Positions 47,317-56,512 of a stretch of 64,000 nt of DNA are shown in pieces. Every line of letters starts with the position of its first letter. The stretch's first letter is position 1. Source of the stretch: Amycolatopsis sp. cg9 (GTDB lineage: Bacteria; Actinomycetota; Actinomycetes; Mycobacteriales; Pseudonocardiaceae); assembly GCF_041346945.1 (NCBI RefSeq), contig NZ_CP166850.1, positions 8,354,501 through 8,418,500 on the forward strand, read 5' to 3'. The translations under genes and the position numbers were made by a program. The notes under the pieces are model-generated. The model made no database searches, was not told where the DNA came from, and worked only from the letters and a program-made list of their open reading frames with translations.

Positions 47317-48418
47317 CGGACACCTCCTCCGGCGCTTCGAGCGCCGCCTTGATCGCCTTGAGGAACTCCACCGCGGCGCTGCCGTTGACGAACCGGTGGT
47401 CGTAGGCGAGCCCGACGACGGCGACCGAGCGCGGGGCGACGGTGCCGTCGGCGGCGAACACGGCCTCCTGGCGGACCCCGCCCAGCGCGACCGCGCACGT
47501 CTGGCCCGGGAACACGATGGGCTGGGCGAACAGGACGTCGTCGTCGTTGTTCAGCGACAGCAGGATGTTCGCGCCGTCGAGGTCCTCGGTGCGGAAGTCC
47601 TCGCGCATGGCCTTGATGCGGAAGTCCATCAGCAGCCCGGCGATCTCCCCGAGCGGCTGCTCCCCCGCGTCCTTCACGACCGGCGCGAACAGCCCCTTCC
47701 CGACGTCGACCGTGACGCCGACGTGCGCCGCGGCGGGCAGCAGCAGCGTGCCCTCGGCGGTGGGTGTGCCGTAGCAGAGCGGGAACCGCGTGGTCAGCCT
47801 GCCGAGGACGGCCACCAGCAGCTCGGGCAGCCCGATCAGCGCGCCCGTCCGCTCCGACAGCTCCCGCGCGGCCGACAGGGCCGGGCCGGCGGTGACGACG
47901 ACGGCGGTGAACGCGGCCGGGATCTCCTGGTGCGACCGGGAAACGGCGGCGGCCACCCCGCGCTGGGCCCGGTCCGGGGTGTAGGTGTCCGGCGCGGTTT
48001 CCCTCAGCAGCCGCTGGACGTCGGCCTCGCGGATCACCCGCCGCCCCAGCCCGGCCAGCGCGGCGGGCGTCACCCCGTGCTGTTCGGCCAGCAGGCGCGC
48101 CGGTTCGGTGAGCGTGAACCGGCCGTCGGCGGTCTCGTCCGCGGCGGGCGCGGGCCGGGCGGACAGGAACTCCCGCAGGTCCGCGTCCGAGGCGAAGAGG
48201 CGGGCGACGACGTCGCCGGGGCCGCAGTCGGCGGGCGCGGTGACCAGCCGGTGCAGGACGCCGTCGTGGTCGCAGTACAGCTCTTCGGTCGCCTTCGACG
48301 TCTCGACGACGGCGACCGGGTCGCCCTCCTTCAGCGGCTGCCCGTCTTCGGCGAGCCACTCGACGAGCACGTAGGCGGTGTCGTTGGTGTTGAGCTTCGG
48401 CACCTCGATGTCGTTCAC
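47300..48418 (-). CDS. 2-oxoacid dehydrogenase E2, lipoyl acyltransferase
   Basis: The 372-residue protein has one N-terminal lipoyl domain (Lys42 in VVETSKATEEL), a peripheral subunit-binding region (ARLLAEQHGVTPAALAGLGR, about 105-145) and the catalytic acyltransferase domain (from about 150) ending VVGLAYDHRFVNGSAAVEFL. The active site normally reads DHRxxDG; here it is DHRFVNG, so His341 is kept but Asp is Asn345. This could slow or change acyl transfer. GTGA-coupled to E1beta. Probably transfers an acyl group to the neighbouring ACP rather than to CoA (inference). Confidence 0.9.
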   Translation of the reverse strand: MNDIEVPKLNTNDTAYVLVEWLAEDGQPLKEGDPVAVVETSKATEELYCDHDGVLHRLVTAPADCGPGDVVARLFASDADLREFLSARPAPAADETADGRFTLTEPARLLAEQHGVTPAALAGLGRRVIREADVQRLLRETAPDTYTPDRAQRGVAAAVSRSHQEIPAAFTAVVVTAGPALSAARELSERTGALIGLPELLVAVLGRLTTRFPLCYGTPTAEGTLLLPAAAHVGVTVDVGKGLFAPVVKDAGEQPLGEIAGLLMDFRIKAMREDFRTEDLDGANILLSLNNDDDVLFAQPIVFPGQTCAVALGGVRQEAVFAADGTVAPRSVAVVGLAYDHRFVNGSAAVEFLKAIKAALEAPEEVSDALDR

Positions 48419-49452
48419 ACCGGGCTCCTTTCCGCACGCAGGTCGGCGAGCACGGCGTCCCGGATCGTGCCGGCCTGGACCAGGACCTCGCGTTCCAGGT
48501 GGACAGCGGCCGGGATGACGCTGTCGGCCGAGTGGACGAGCCGCACCGGGCGGCGCAGGCGGCCCCAGAGCCGCTCGTGCAGGACGTGCGCGACCTCCGC
48601 GCCCCACGTCCCGCCCGCCGTGCTCTCCTCGACGACGCAGACGTGCGACGCGCGCCGCGCCGCGCTCAGCAGCGGCTCCGCCTCGACCGGGTACAGCCGG
48701 GACGGGACCACGAGCCGGCAGCTGATCTCGTGGTGCAGCAGCAGTTCGCGCATCGCGGCGACGGCCCGGTCCGCGACGCCGCCGGGCGCGATGAGCAGGC
48801 AGTCCACCTCGCCGTCGGCGTCGACGTACACGTGCGCCGGGGCGACGTCGGGCGCGCCGAGGAAGCCGTAGTCGAACAGGTCGTCCACCCGGCCCGCTTC
48901 GGCTTTCCGGCGCGTGTAGAGCACCTTGTCCTCGACGAACACGCACGGTTCGCCGAGGTCGAGCATGCGGGCCAGCACCGCCCGGTTGTCGTGGAACGGC
49001 GACAGCTCGAACAGCGACAGCCCGGGAATCCCGATGAAGTGCTTGAGCAGGGACTGGCTGTGGGTCGGGCCGTAGCCGCGGCCGCCACCGGAGGGCAGGC
49101 GCACCACCAGGCGCATCGGGTGCGGGCGCCCGTACATGGACACCGACTTGCTGGCGAAGTTGAGCACCTGGTCGAAGGCGAGCCCGGCGAAGTCGCCGAA
49201 CATGATCTCGACGATCGCCGCGTCCCCGGTGAGTGCGAGCCCCGCGGCGACCCCGGCGATGCCGTTCTCGCTGATCGGGGTGGCGATCACCCGGCCGGGG
49301 TGGGCGTCGGACAGCCCGCGGGTCACCTTGAACGCCCCGCCGTAGGGATCGGCGATGTCCTCGCCGAGCACGTACAGCCGGGGGTCGGCCCGCAGGCGCT
49401 CGTGCAGCGCGTGGTTCAGGTTCTCCACCACCCGCTCCGGCCGCGCGGTCAC
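48415..49452 (-). CDS. 2-oxoacid dehydrogenase E1 beta subunit
   Basis: The 345-residue protein is a standard E1beta: LNHALHERLRADPRLYVLGE, VIATPISENGIAGVAAGLAL, IVEIMFGDFAGLAFDQVLNF and the C-terminal domain VDCLLIAPGGVADRAVAAMR. With E1alpha it forms a ThDP-dependent decarboxylase heterotetramer. GTGA overlaps on both sides link it to E1alpha and E2. Confidence 0.92.
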   Translation of the reverse strand: MTARPERVVENLNHALHERLRADPRLYVLGEDIADPYGGAFKVTRGLSDAHPGRVIATPISENGIAGVAAGLALTGDAAIVEIMFGDFAGLAFDQVLNFASKSVSMYGRPHPMRLVVRLPSGGGRGYGPTHSQSLLKHFIGIPGLSLFELSPFHDNRAVLARMLDLGEPCVFVEDKVLYTRRKAEAGRVDDLFDYGFLGAPDVAPAHVYVDADGEVDCLLIAPGGVADRAVAAMRELLLHHEISCRLVVPSRLYPVEAEPLLSAARRASHVCVVEESTAGGTWGAEVAHVLHERLWGRLRRPVRLVHSADSVIPAAVHLEREVLVQAGTIRDAVLADLRAERSPV

Positions 49453-50372
49453 GCCCGGCTCCAGACCGCCGGCGGCCGCGCGGCCACCTCGGCCACCAGT
49501 GCCGCGATCCGCGCCGCCGCGGCCGCGTCCGCCGCCGCGAACCGCTCCCCCGAACCCCGCGTGTGCCAGTCGGCCGCGCGCACCCGGCTCAGCTCCGCCT
49601 CCGGGCGGGTGTCGTCGCCCTTGCTGTGCGGCCCGAGCCGGTTGGTGACGAACTCGAGGACCAGCGGCGCACCCTCGCGCACCCGCTCGACGAGGGGCCC
49701 CGCCGCCGCGCGGATCTCGGCCGGGTCGGTGTTCTCGATGCGCAGGTGGGCGCAGCCGAACGCGGCGGCGCGGCCGCCGATGGTGCCCGCCAGCTCCGCG
49801 GCGGTGGGCGTCGACTGCGCGATGCCGTTGTTCTCCACGACGACCAGCAGCGGCAGCCGCCACAGCGCCGCCATGTTGAGCGCCTCGTAGACCGCGCCCT
49901 CGCCCCAGGTGCCGTCGCCGATGTAGGCGAGCGCGAGAGCACCGGGCTCGTCCCGCTTGAGGTGCAGGGCGACGCCGGTGGCGACCGGCAGGCTCTCCCC
50001 CTGCACCCCCGTGGACAGGTAGCGGTCGCGGAAGACGTGCTGGCTGCCACCGACGCCGTGGCAGACGCCGCCCGCGCGGCCCATGATCTCGGCGAGCAGG
50101 CCGGCCGGGTCCCCGAAGCGGGCGATGTAGTGGCCGTGGCCGCGGTGGTTGCTGAAGACGTAGTCGCGCGCGGTCAGCAACGGCGCCAGCGCGACCGGCA
50201 CGTGCTCCTGCCCGAGGCAGGTGTGCGTGGTGCCGTGCAGCTCGCCCCGGGCGAACAGGTCGAGCAGGGCGAGCTCGAAGTGCCGGATCAGCAGCATCGT
50301 CGCGAGGTCGGCGTCCGCCGGTGGCGAATCCGGCGCCTTCTCGATGGTGGTCGTCGCCAGGAAGTCCGTCAC
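49449..50372 (-). CDS. 2-oxoacid dehydrogenase E1 alpha subunit
   Basis: The 307-residue protein carries the ThDP motif [20 protein letters not shown] up to [11 protein letters not shown] (about 155-185) and the E1alpha markers [17 protein letters not shown] and [15 protein letters not shown]. It decarboxylates a 2-oxoacid; the substrate is not readable. An additional housekeeping complex surely exists in the genome, so this set is probably dedicated to the cluster. GTG start overlaps the MbtH-ACP stop. Confidence 0.92.
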   Translation of the reverse strand: MTDFLATTTIEKAPDSPPADADLATMLLIRHFELALLDLFARGELHGTTHTCLGQEHVPVALAPLLTARDYVFSNHRGHGHYIARFGDPAGLLAEIMGRAGGVCHGVGGSQHVFRDRYLSTGVQGESLPVATGVALHLKRDEPGALALAYIGDGTWGEGAVYEALNMAALWRLPLLVVVENNGIAQSTPTAAELAGTIGGRAAAFGCAHLRIENTDPAEIRAAAGPLVERVREGAPLVLEFVTNRLGPHSKGDDTRPEAELSRVRAADWHTRGSGERFAAADAAAAARIAALVAEVAARPPAVWSRA

Positions 50373-50800
50373 TCGCCGGCCCCCTTCGCCCGCAACGTCT
50401 CCCGGATGGCCGCGACGGACGTCAGGCCCCGGATGTCGGCGGCGGACAGCTTGACGCCGAAGGTGTGTTCCAGGCTCGTGACGAGCTGGATGTGCTTGAG
50501 GCTCGTCCACCCGGCGGCCCGGCCCGGGCCGGCGTCGTCGCCGAGCTCCCCCGGGTCGGTCTCCAGCACCTCGGCGATCAGCCGGACGAGCGGGGAGGCT
50601 TCGGGTTCCCGGGCGGACCGCGGCCGCATGTCCGTCCACACCTCCTCGATGTAGGCGAGGCACTCTTCCTTGCCCGCCGTCTTCCCGGTGTCGTGCCAGC
50701 CCACCGGGTTTTCCTTGTGGGCGGGCCAGATCGAAAACTGGTCCTCGTCGTTCACGACCACCCGGTAGGACGGGCCGGCCGGGGCTGCGGTGTCGGTCAT
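50369..50800 (-). CDS. MbtH-like protein fused to an acyl carrier protein
   Basis: This 143-residue protein contains a full MbtH domain (about 10-60: [20 protein letters not shown], then WTDMRP) followed directly by an ACP (about 70-140) with Ser100 in [20 protein letters not shown], the phosphopantetheine site of FkbH-partner ACPs. MbtH proteins chaperone A domains; ACPs carry acyl units. Fusion of the two would place the acyl unit directly on an adenylation partner. GGAGAG precedes the ATG. It lies between MFS and E1alpha. Confidence 0.93.
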   Translation of the reverse strand: MTDTAAPAGPSYRVVVNDEDQFSIWPAHKENPVGWHDTGKTAGKEECLAYIEEVWTDMRPRSAREPEASPLVRLIAEVLETDPGELGDDAGPGRAAGWTSLKHIQLVTSLEHTFGVKLSAADIRGLTSVAAIRETLRAKGAGE

Positions 50801-50821
50801 GGCTCTCTCCTTGGCGTGGGC

Positions 50822-52186
50822 TCAGCGGGCGGGTGCGGTGCCGGGCTCCGCGGGGGCGGGCGCGACCTCGCCGCCCCCGTCCGGCAGCAGGGATTCCGCG
50901 TTCCGGATGGCGGGGGTGAGGAAACCGACGAGGGCCACGACGGCCGCGCCGGCGCCGGACACGATGAACAGCACGGCGATCCCGGACCCGGGCCCGGTGC
51001 CGGTGACCGGGCCGAAGACCGAAGCGAGCCACCCGCCGGAGCGCATGGCGGGCTCGAGGAGGTCGTCGGCGAGCAGCCCGGCGGCGAGGTAGGCCAGCGG
51101 GCTCGCGATGTTCTCGACCATCTGGACCACGGCGAAGATGCGGCCCTGCAGCCGCGGCGGGGTCTTCTCCTGCCAGATGGTCTGGTTGTAGCCGTCGATG
51201 AAGGGCAGCGCGCCCCAGCCGAAGAACAGCGCGACCGACCAGACCCAGATGCCTTCGAAGCCGAAGAGGATCCGCCCGAGCACGCCGAGGACGAGGATCG
51301 CGACGAGCATCCGGCCGATCTTCTTGTCCGTCGGCTTGAGCATGGCCAGCAGCACGCCCGCCCCGGTGCCGCCGATCGCCCCGACGACCTGGACGATGCC
51401 GACCGCGTTGGCCGAATCGCCGGTGCGGGCGAGGATCAGCGGCGGGAACAGCACCCAGCCGAGCGCGGACAGGAAGCTGATCGCGATCATGATGGACAGC
51501 AGCCCGACCAGCGGCGGGCGGCGGGCGATGTAGGTGAAGCCCACGGCGAAGTCCCGCCGGAACCGGGCCAGCGCGGTCCCGTCCGCCGGGGTCACCGGCT
51601 CGCGGACCGGGTCCGGTGGCAGTGTGATGGCGTACACCGCGACGATCGCCACCACCGCCGAAACGACGTCGACGGCGAGGACCGCGGCGAGGCCGAACGC
51701 CGAGACCAGCGGGGCGGCGATGGCCGGGGCGGCCACGTAGGGCGCCGCCCGCAGCAGGCCCATCATCGCGTTGGCCCTGGTGTAGCCGCCCTTCTCGATC
51801 ATCAGCGTGATCGCGGCGCCGTACGCGGGCACCTGGAAGGCGAGGAACGCGCCGGTCAGGAAGTTCACCAGGTACAGCTGCCAGAGCTGGGGATCGCCGA
51901 ACACGTAGACGCCGAGCAGCGCCAGGGTGACCGCGGCCGAGCCGACGTCGGCCGCGATGATGGTGGTGCGGCGGCTCCAGCGGTCGATCAGCACCCCCGC
52001 GATGGGTGAGAAGGCGACGGTCGCCCCGAAGGCGACGAACGTCAGCAGGGTCACGCTCAACGCCGAGTGCGTCTCCTGGAAGACGCTGATGCCGATGGCG
52101 AAGTTCGTCATCCGGGTGCCGACGGTCGAGAGCATCTGCCCGGACCACATCACGGTGAATCCGGCGAAACCCGAAGCGCGTTTCAT
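50822..52186 (-). CDS. MFS transporter, probable product exporter
   Basis: The 454-residue protein has about twelve helices and the MFS_3 (enterobactin exporter-like) pattern: AGFTVMWSGQMLSTVGTRMT, FSPIAGVLIDRWSRRTTIIA and the mid-protein RDFAVGFTYIARRPPLVGLL. The start overlaps the NRPS stop (ATGA), so export of the NRPS/PKS product is the likely role. Confidence 0.92.
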   Translation of the reverse strand: MKRASGFAGFTVMWSGQMLSTVGTRMTNFAIGISVFQETHSALSVTLLTFVAFGATVAFSPIAGVLIDRWSRRTTIIAADVGSAAVTLALLGVYVFGDPQLWQLYLVNFLTGAFLAFQVPAYGAAITLMIEKGGYTRANAMMGLLRAAPYVAAPAIAAPLVSAFGLAAVLAVDVVSAVVAIVAVYAITLPPDPVREPVTPADGTALARFRRDFAVGFTYIARRPPLVGLLSIMIAISFLSALGWVLFPPLILARTGDSANAVGIVQVVGAIGGTGAGVLLAMLKPTDKKIGRMLVAILVLGVLGRILFGFEGIWVWSVALFFGWGALPFIDGYNQTIWQEKTPPRLQGRIFAVVQMVENIASPLAYLAAGLLADDLLEPAMRSGGWLASVFGPVTGTGPGSGIAVLFIVSGAGAAVVALVGFLTPAIRNAESLLPDGGGEVAPAPAEPGTAPAR

Positions 52187-55100
52187 GGGCGAGTCACGTC
52201 CTTTTCGCGGGGTAGGGCGACCAGCTCGGCGATCGTGGGGTGGGCCGAGAACTGCCTGGGGGTGACGGCGATCCCCGCCTCGCCGGCTTCGTGGGCGGCT
52301 CGGATGGCGAGCAGGGAGTCGCCGCCGATGGCGAAGAAGTCGCTGTGGACGCCGATCCGGGCGGGGTCCAGGTCCAGCAGGCCGGCCCAGATCCGCGCCA
52401 GCGCCCGTTCCCGGTCGTCGCGGGGCGCTTCGGCGACCGGCCCGTCGGGCCGCGGGCACGCCCGCCGCAGCCGCTCGACGGCGACCTCCGCCGCCGGGGC
52501 CGGGCCGGTGACCACCTCCGTGCCGGGCAGCCCGGCCAGCTCGACGTGCAGCCGGGCGTCGAGGCGGGCCTCCAGCCGGGGCGGCACCCCCTCCGACGCC
52601 CGCGTCAGCAGCACCAGCGGGCGGCTCGTCCGGGCCCGGAACGCGGTGGCCGCCGCGACGACGTCGGTCACCGCGTCGTCCAGGCGGCGGACGAGCGTGC
52701 CCGGCCGGGTGGGCACCGGTACCCCGACGAGGTCACCCCAGCGCAGCACCACCGCGGTGAGGCCGGCCGGGCCGCCGGGGTCGAGCAGGGTGCCGAACAC
52801 CCGGGACGTCACGGCGAGGCCGGGAGGCTCCGCGAAGCGGGTCAGCAGCTGCTCGGCTTCGCGGCGGATCGCCGCCGTGGAGCCGGTCGTCGCGATCGTC
52901 AAGTCCGGTGCGGTGGCGCGGGTTCCGGCGCGAACGGGCTCGCTCAGCGGCGGCCCCGGGACGGCTTCGTCGGGCCGCTCGGCCATCCGGGTCACCACGG
53001 CGGCGAACCGGGTGACCAGTTCGGCCACGACGTCCTCGCCGAGCCGGCCCGTGTCGTACTCGGCGGTGGCGGCCAGCTCGCCGTTTTCCCACCGCAGGTG
53101 CAGGAACAGCTCGTACTGGGTGGCCGCGAGCGGCGGGTCGAGCGTCCGCACCGAAACCTCGGGCAGGTCGAGCCCGGCCGACCGCTCGCCGACGACGTTG
53201 AGCGCGTGCTGGAAGACCGGGTGGTGCTCGCGCTCGCGCGGTGGCCGCACCACTTCGACGATCCGGCCGAACGGCACCCCGCGGTGCCGCTGCGCGGTCA
53301 GGACCGCCTCGTGCACGCGGTGCAGGAGCGCCCGGGACGTCGTGGCCCCCGCCAGGTTCAGGCGCAGCGGCATCAGGTGGGCGAAGCGGCCGACCACACC
53401 CTGGAGTTCCGGGCGGTCCCGGCCCGCGGTGGGTACGCCGAGGACGACGTCGCCCGTCCCCGCTTCCCCGCCCAGTGTCAAGGCGTACGCGGTGAGCAGC
53501 ACGACGAACGTGCTGACGCCGGTCACCCGGGCCAGTTCGCCGACGCGGGGGCCGAGGCCTTCGCCGAGGGACTGGTGCCGCAGCCCGGCTTCCCCGGTCG
53601 CTGTCGGGCGGGCGCGGGCCAGCTCCAGCCGCGGCGGCGCGTCCCGCAGGCACTCGGCCCAGTACGCCGCGTCGGCCTCGGCCGCCGGGCCGGCCAGGTG
53701 GATCCGTTCCCACGCCGCGTAGTCCGCCATCTGGACGGGCAGCGGCGGCAGCGGCTCGCCGAGGCCCAGCCGGGCCCGGTAGGCGGCGGCCAGGTCCGTG
53801 AGGAACACGTGCCAGGACTCGTTGTCGCAGACGGCCTGGTGCAGGCCGATCAGCAGGTGGTGCCGTCCTGGCCCGTCGCGGAGCAGCTGGACCCGCAGCA
53901 GCGGCCCCGTCTCCAGGTCGTACGGCCGGGTCGCGAACTCCCGGACCGCCGTGTCCACGGACCCGGTGGCGGGCCACCAGCAGTCGATTCCCTTGTGGAC
54001 GATCAGGACCGGGCGCCCCCGCTCGGTGCCGATGGTCGTCCGGAGGGATTCGTGGCGCCGCACGACGTCCTCGACCGCCGCGCGCAGCGCCGCCTCGTCG
54101 AGCGGGCCGGTCAGGGTGGCCGCGAAGGTGACCGCTCCCGAGTGGACACCGAGCTGCGCGAGCGCCCACAAGCGTTTCTGCGTGACGGCCGGCTCGATGG
54201 GCTCGTCCCGGGACACGGGAAGGATCTCGGCGGGCTTCGGCGCGGTCTCACCGGCCAGGTCGATCGTGGTGGCCAGCGCCGCGATCACGGGGTCGGCGTA
54301 GAACTCGTGGAACGGCACGGTCACACCGAACTCCCGGTGCACCAGGGAAAGCATCCGGGTGACCAGCAGGGAATGCCCGCCCATCGAGAAGAAGCTCGTC
54401 CGCACGCCGACCTCGCCGGTGCCCAGCTGCTCGGCCCAGAGCACCGCCAGCCGCTTCTCCGTCTCCGTCCGCGGGGCCACGTACTCGTCCGCGTCCGGGG
54501 CCGGGCCCGCGACCGGCCGGGCCGCCGCGGCGATCCGCGCGGCGGAGGCCAGGTGGGTGGCGGCGTACTCCGCGCGTTCCGGGCCGGGCGGCGGGGTTCC
54601 CCAGTGGGCGTGCAGCCGGTCCACGGCCAGCGTGCCGAGCGCGGCGAAGAACTCTTCGGTGTAGGGAACGTGCCCGAGCGCGTCGGCGGCGGGGTCGGCG
54701 ACCTCGGTGACGCCGAGGGCCGCGGCGTACTCCGCGGGCCACGTCACCTCGACCCCCGGCACGCCGGCCAGGCCCCGCGCCAGCCGTTCGTCGGCGGCCG
54801 GGAAGCCGGTCCCCGGCTCCGGCGGGCAGACCAGCACCAGCAGGGGCCCACCCGTCCGGGCGCGGAACGCCTTCACACCCGCGAGGAGTTCGTCGACGAC
54901 GCCGTCGAGGAACTCCGCCGAAGCGGCCTTGCGGCGGGTCCAGTCGCTCCAGCGCAGCAGGACGACCTGCGCGTCCCCGCCGTCCCCGGCGAGCAGCTGC
55001 TGGAGCACCTGGCCGTACGGGGCGAACCGCGTGTCGGCGGGGACCCGGCGGAAACCGGCCCAGAACCGCATCGCGTCGCCCATCGGCTCGGCCGTGAACG

Positions 55101-56481
55101 ACGCGGCGACCTCGACCCGGCGGCGGCGCACCGGCATCAGCTCGGCGACCGGCCGGCCGGGCGCGGCGGCCAGCCCGGTCAGCACGGTGACCAGGCCGCC
55201 GGTGACGTACCGGGCGGTCTCGGCCAGGTACAGGTCGGTGTTGTAGCCGAGGACGCCGGTCAGCCCCGCGGGACCGCGGCGCACCGTCAGGAACAGGTCG
55301 AACTCGGTGGTGCCGGTTTCGACGCGCTCGGGGGTGAAGGTGACGCCGGCCGCTTCCCGCGCGGCCACCACGATTTCGCTGACGCTGAGCATGATCTGGA
55401 ACAGCGGGTTGTACGCCGCCCGCCGGGCGGGCGCGAGTTCCCGCACCAGTTCGGAGAACGGGACGTCCTGGTGCGCCACCGCGGCGGCGGCCGAGCGCTG
55501 GACGCGGCGCAGCAGCTCCTCGCCCGACGGGCCGCCGGTCAGGTCGACCCGGGTCACCACGGTGTCGGCGAAGCTGCCGATGAGCGGCTCGAGCTCCGTC
55601 CGCCGCCGGCGCGCGACCGGCGTGCCGAACAGCACGTCGTCCTGGCCCGTCGCGTGCTGGAGCAGGACCGCGAAGGCGGCCGTGACCACGGTGTTGAGGG
55701 TGACGCCGGTCCGCCGGGCGAGCGCGGTCAGCCGGTCGGTCACGTCGGCGGCGACGGTGAATTCGGTGTGGGCGCCCCGCCTGCTCTGCAGTGGCGGGCG
55801 CGGACGGTCCGGCGGGACGGTCGACAGCGCCGGCGCGCCGGCCAGCCGTTCGCGCCAGTAGGCGACCTGCTCCGCGAGCTGCCCGGCGGCTTCCCGCTCG
55901 GCCACGGCGTAGTCGGCGAAGCGGAGGCGGAGTCCGGGCAGGTCGGCGTGCCCGCCGTAGTGGGCGATGAGTTCGTCCAGGAAGACCTGCGTGGACCAGC
56001 CGTCGATGACGATGTGGTGGACGCAGACCAGGAGCAGGTGGTCGGCCGGCGTCGTCTCGAACAGCGTCACGGCCACCGGCGGCTCGGCGGTCAGGTCGAA
56101 GACCGGCCGGATCCGCTCGGCGAGCGCGCCCGGCTCCGCCGTGACCACCGGGGGCCGGAACCCGTCGAGGACCACCTGGCGGGGGCCGTCGGGGGTCTCG
56201 CGGAATACCGTGCGCAGCGCGGACTGGCGGTCGATCACGGCGGCGATCGCGGCGTGCAGGCGGTCTCGGTCCAGCGGGCCGGTCAAGCGGATCGCCAGGA
56301 TGACGGGCGCCGACTGGCCGGGTGAGAGGCGATCGGCCAGCCACAGGCGTTCCTGCGCGGGCGAGAGGGGGAACACGTCGGCGGGTGCCGGTGCCGCCGC
56401 CTGCTGGGCCAGCCTGGCGCGCACCAATCTCTGCTGCTGCGGTGTGAGGCCGCCGAGCAGGTCCTCGAGGTTCGTGGTCAT
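52183..56481 (-). CDS. NRPS: C-FkbHN-PCP-C-FkbHN-PCP, no adenylation domain
   Basis: In 1432 residues there are two C-X-PCP modules. C1 (about 30-450) has an intact HHIVIDGWS motif (H155/H156-D160-G161). X1 (about 455-625) begins VEVAASFTAEPMGDAMRFW and contains RFAPYGQVLQQLL and VVLLRWSDW; it resembles the N-terminal domain of FkbH-like proteins. PCP1 has Ser704 in GGHSLL. C2 (about 720-1140) has the degenerate HQAVCDN (H881, Gln882, D886, Asn887), so its catalytic second His is Gln. X2 (about 1190-1320) is a more diverged FkbH-N copy. PCP2 has Ser1389 in GGDSLL. The A domains are replaced by X domains; substrates must be loaded in trans. A start at 56535 would overlap the preceding gene. 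Confidence 0.93.
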   Translation of the reverse strand: MTTNLEDLLGGLTPQQQRLVRARLAQQAAAPAPADVFPLSPAQERLWLADRLSPGQSAPVILAIRLTGPLDRDRLHAAIAAVIDRQSALRTVFRETPDGPRQVVLDGFRPPVVTAEPGALAERIRPVFDLTAEPPVAVTLFETTPADHLLLVCVHHIVIDGWSTQVFLDELIAHYGGHADLPGLRLRFADYAVAEREAAGQLAEQVAYWRERLAGAPALSTVPPDRPRPPLQSRRGAHTEFTVAADVTDRLTALARRTGVTLNTVVTAAFAVLLQHATGQDDVLFGTPVARRRRTELEPLIGSFADTVVTRVDLTGGPSGEELLRRVQRSAAAAVAHQDVPFSELVRELAPARRAAYNPLFQIMLSVSEIVVAAREAAGVTFTPERVETGTTEFDLFLTVRRGPAGLTGVLGYNTDLYLAETARYVTGGLVTVLTGLAAAPGRPVAELMPVRRRRVEVAASFTAEPMGDAMRFWAGFRRVPADTRFAPYGQVLQQLLAGDGGDAQVVLLRWSDWTRRKAASAEFLDGVVDELLAGVKAFRARTGGPLLVLVCPPEPGTGFPAADERLARGLAGVPGVEVTWPAEYAAALGVTEVADPAADALGHVPYTEEFFAALGTLAVDRLHAHWGTPPPGPERAEYAATHLASAARIAAAARPVAGPAPDADEYVAPRTETEKRLAVLWAEQLGTGEVGVRTSFFSMGGHSLLVTRMLSLVHREFGVTVPFHEFYADPVIAALATTIDLAGETAPKPAEILPVSRDEPIEPAVTQKRLWALAQLGVHSGAVTFAATLTGPLDEAALRAAVEDVVRRHESLRTTIGTERGRPVLIVHKGIDCWWPATGSVDTAVREFATRPYDLETGPLLRVQLLRDGPGRHHLLIGLHQAVCDNESWHVFLTDLAAAYRARLGLGEPLPPLPVQMADYAAWERIHLAGPAAEADAAYWAECLRDAPPRLELARARPTATGEAGLRHQSLGEGLGPRVGELARVTGVSTFVVLLTAYALTLGGEAGTGDVVLGVPTAGRDRPELQGVVGRFAHLMPLRLNLAGATTSRALLHRVHEAVLTAQRHRGVPFGRIVEVVRPPREREHHPVFQHALNVVGERSAGLDLPEVSVRTLDPPLAATQYELFLHLRWENGELAATAEYDTGRLGEDVVAELVTRFAAVVTRMAERPDEAVPGPPLSEPVRAGTRATAPDLTIATTGSTAAIRREAEQLLTRFAEPPGLAVTSRVFGTLLDPGGPAGLTAVVLRWGDLVGVPVPTRPGTLVRRLDDAVTDVVAAATAFRARTSRPLVLLTRASEGVPPRLEARLDARLHVELAGLPGTEVVTGPAPAAEVAVERLRRACPRPDGPVAEAPRDDRERALARIWAGLLDLDPARIGVHSDFFAIGGDSLLAIRAAHEAGEAGIAVTPRQFSAHPTIAELVALPREKDVTRP

Positions 56482-56512
56482 CGCTGTCGTCCGCTCTTCC
56501 GGGTCGGCCGCA

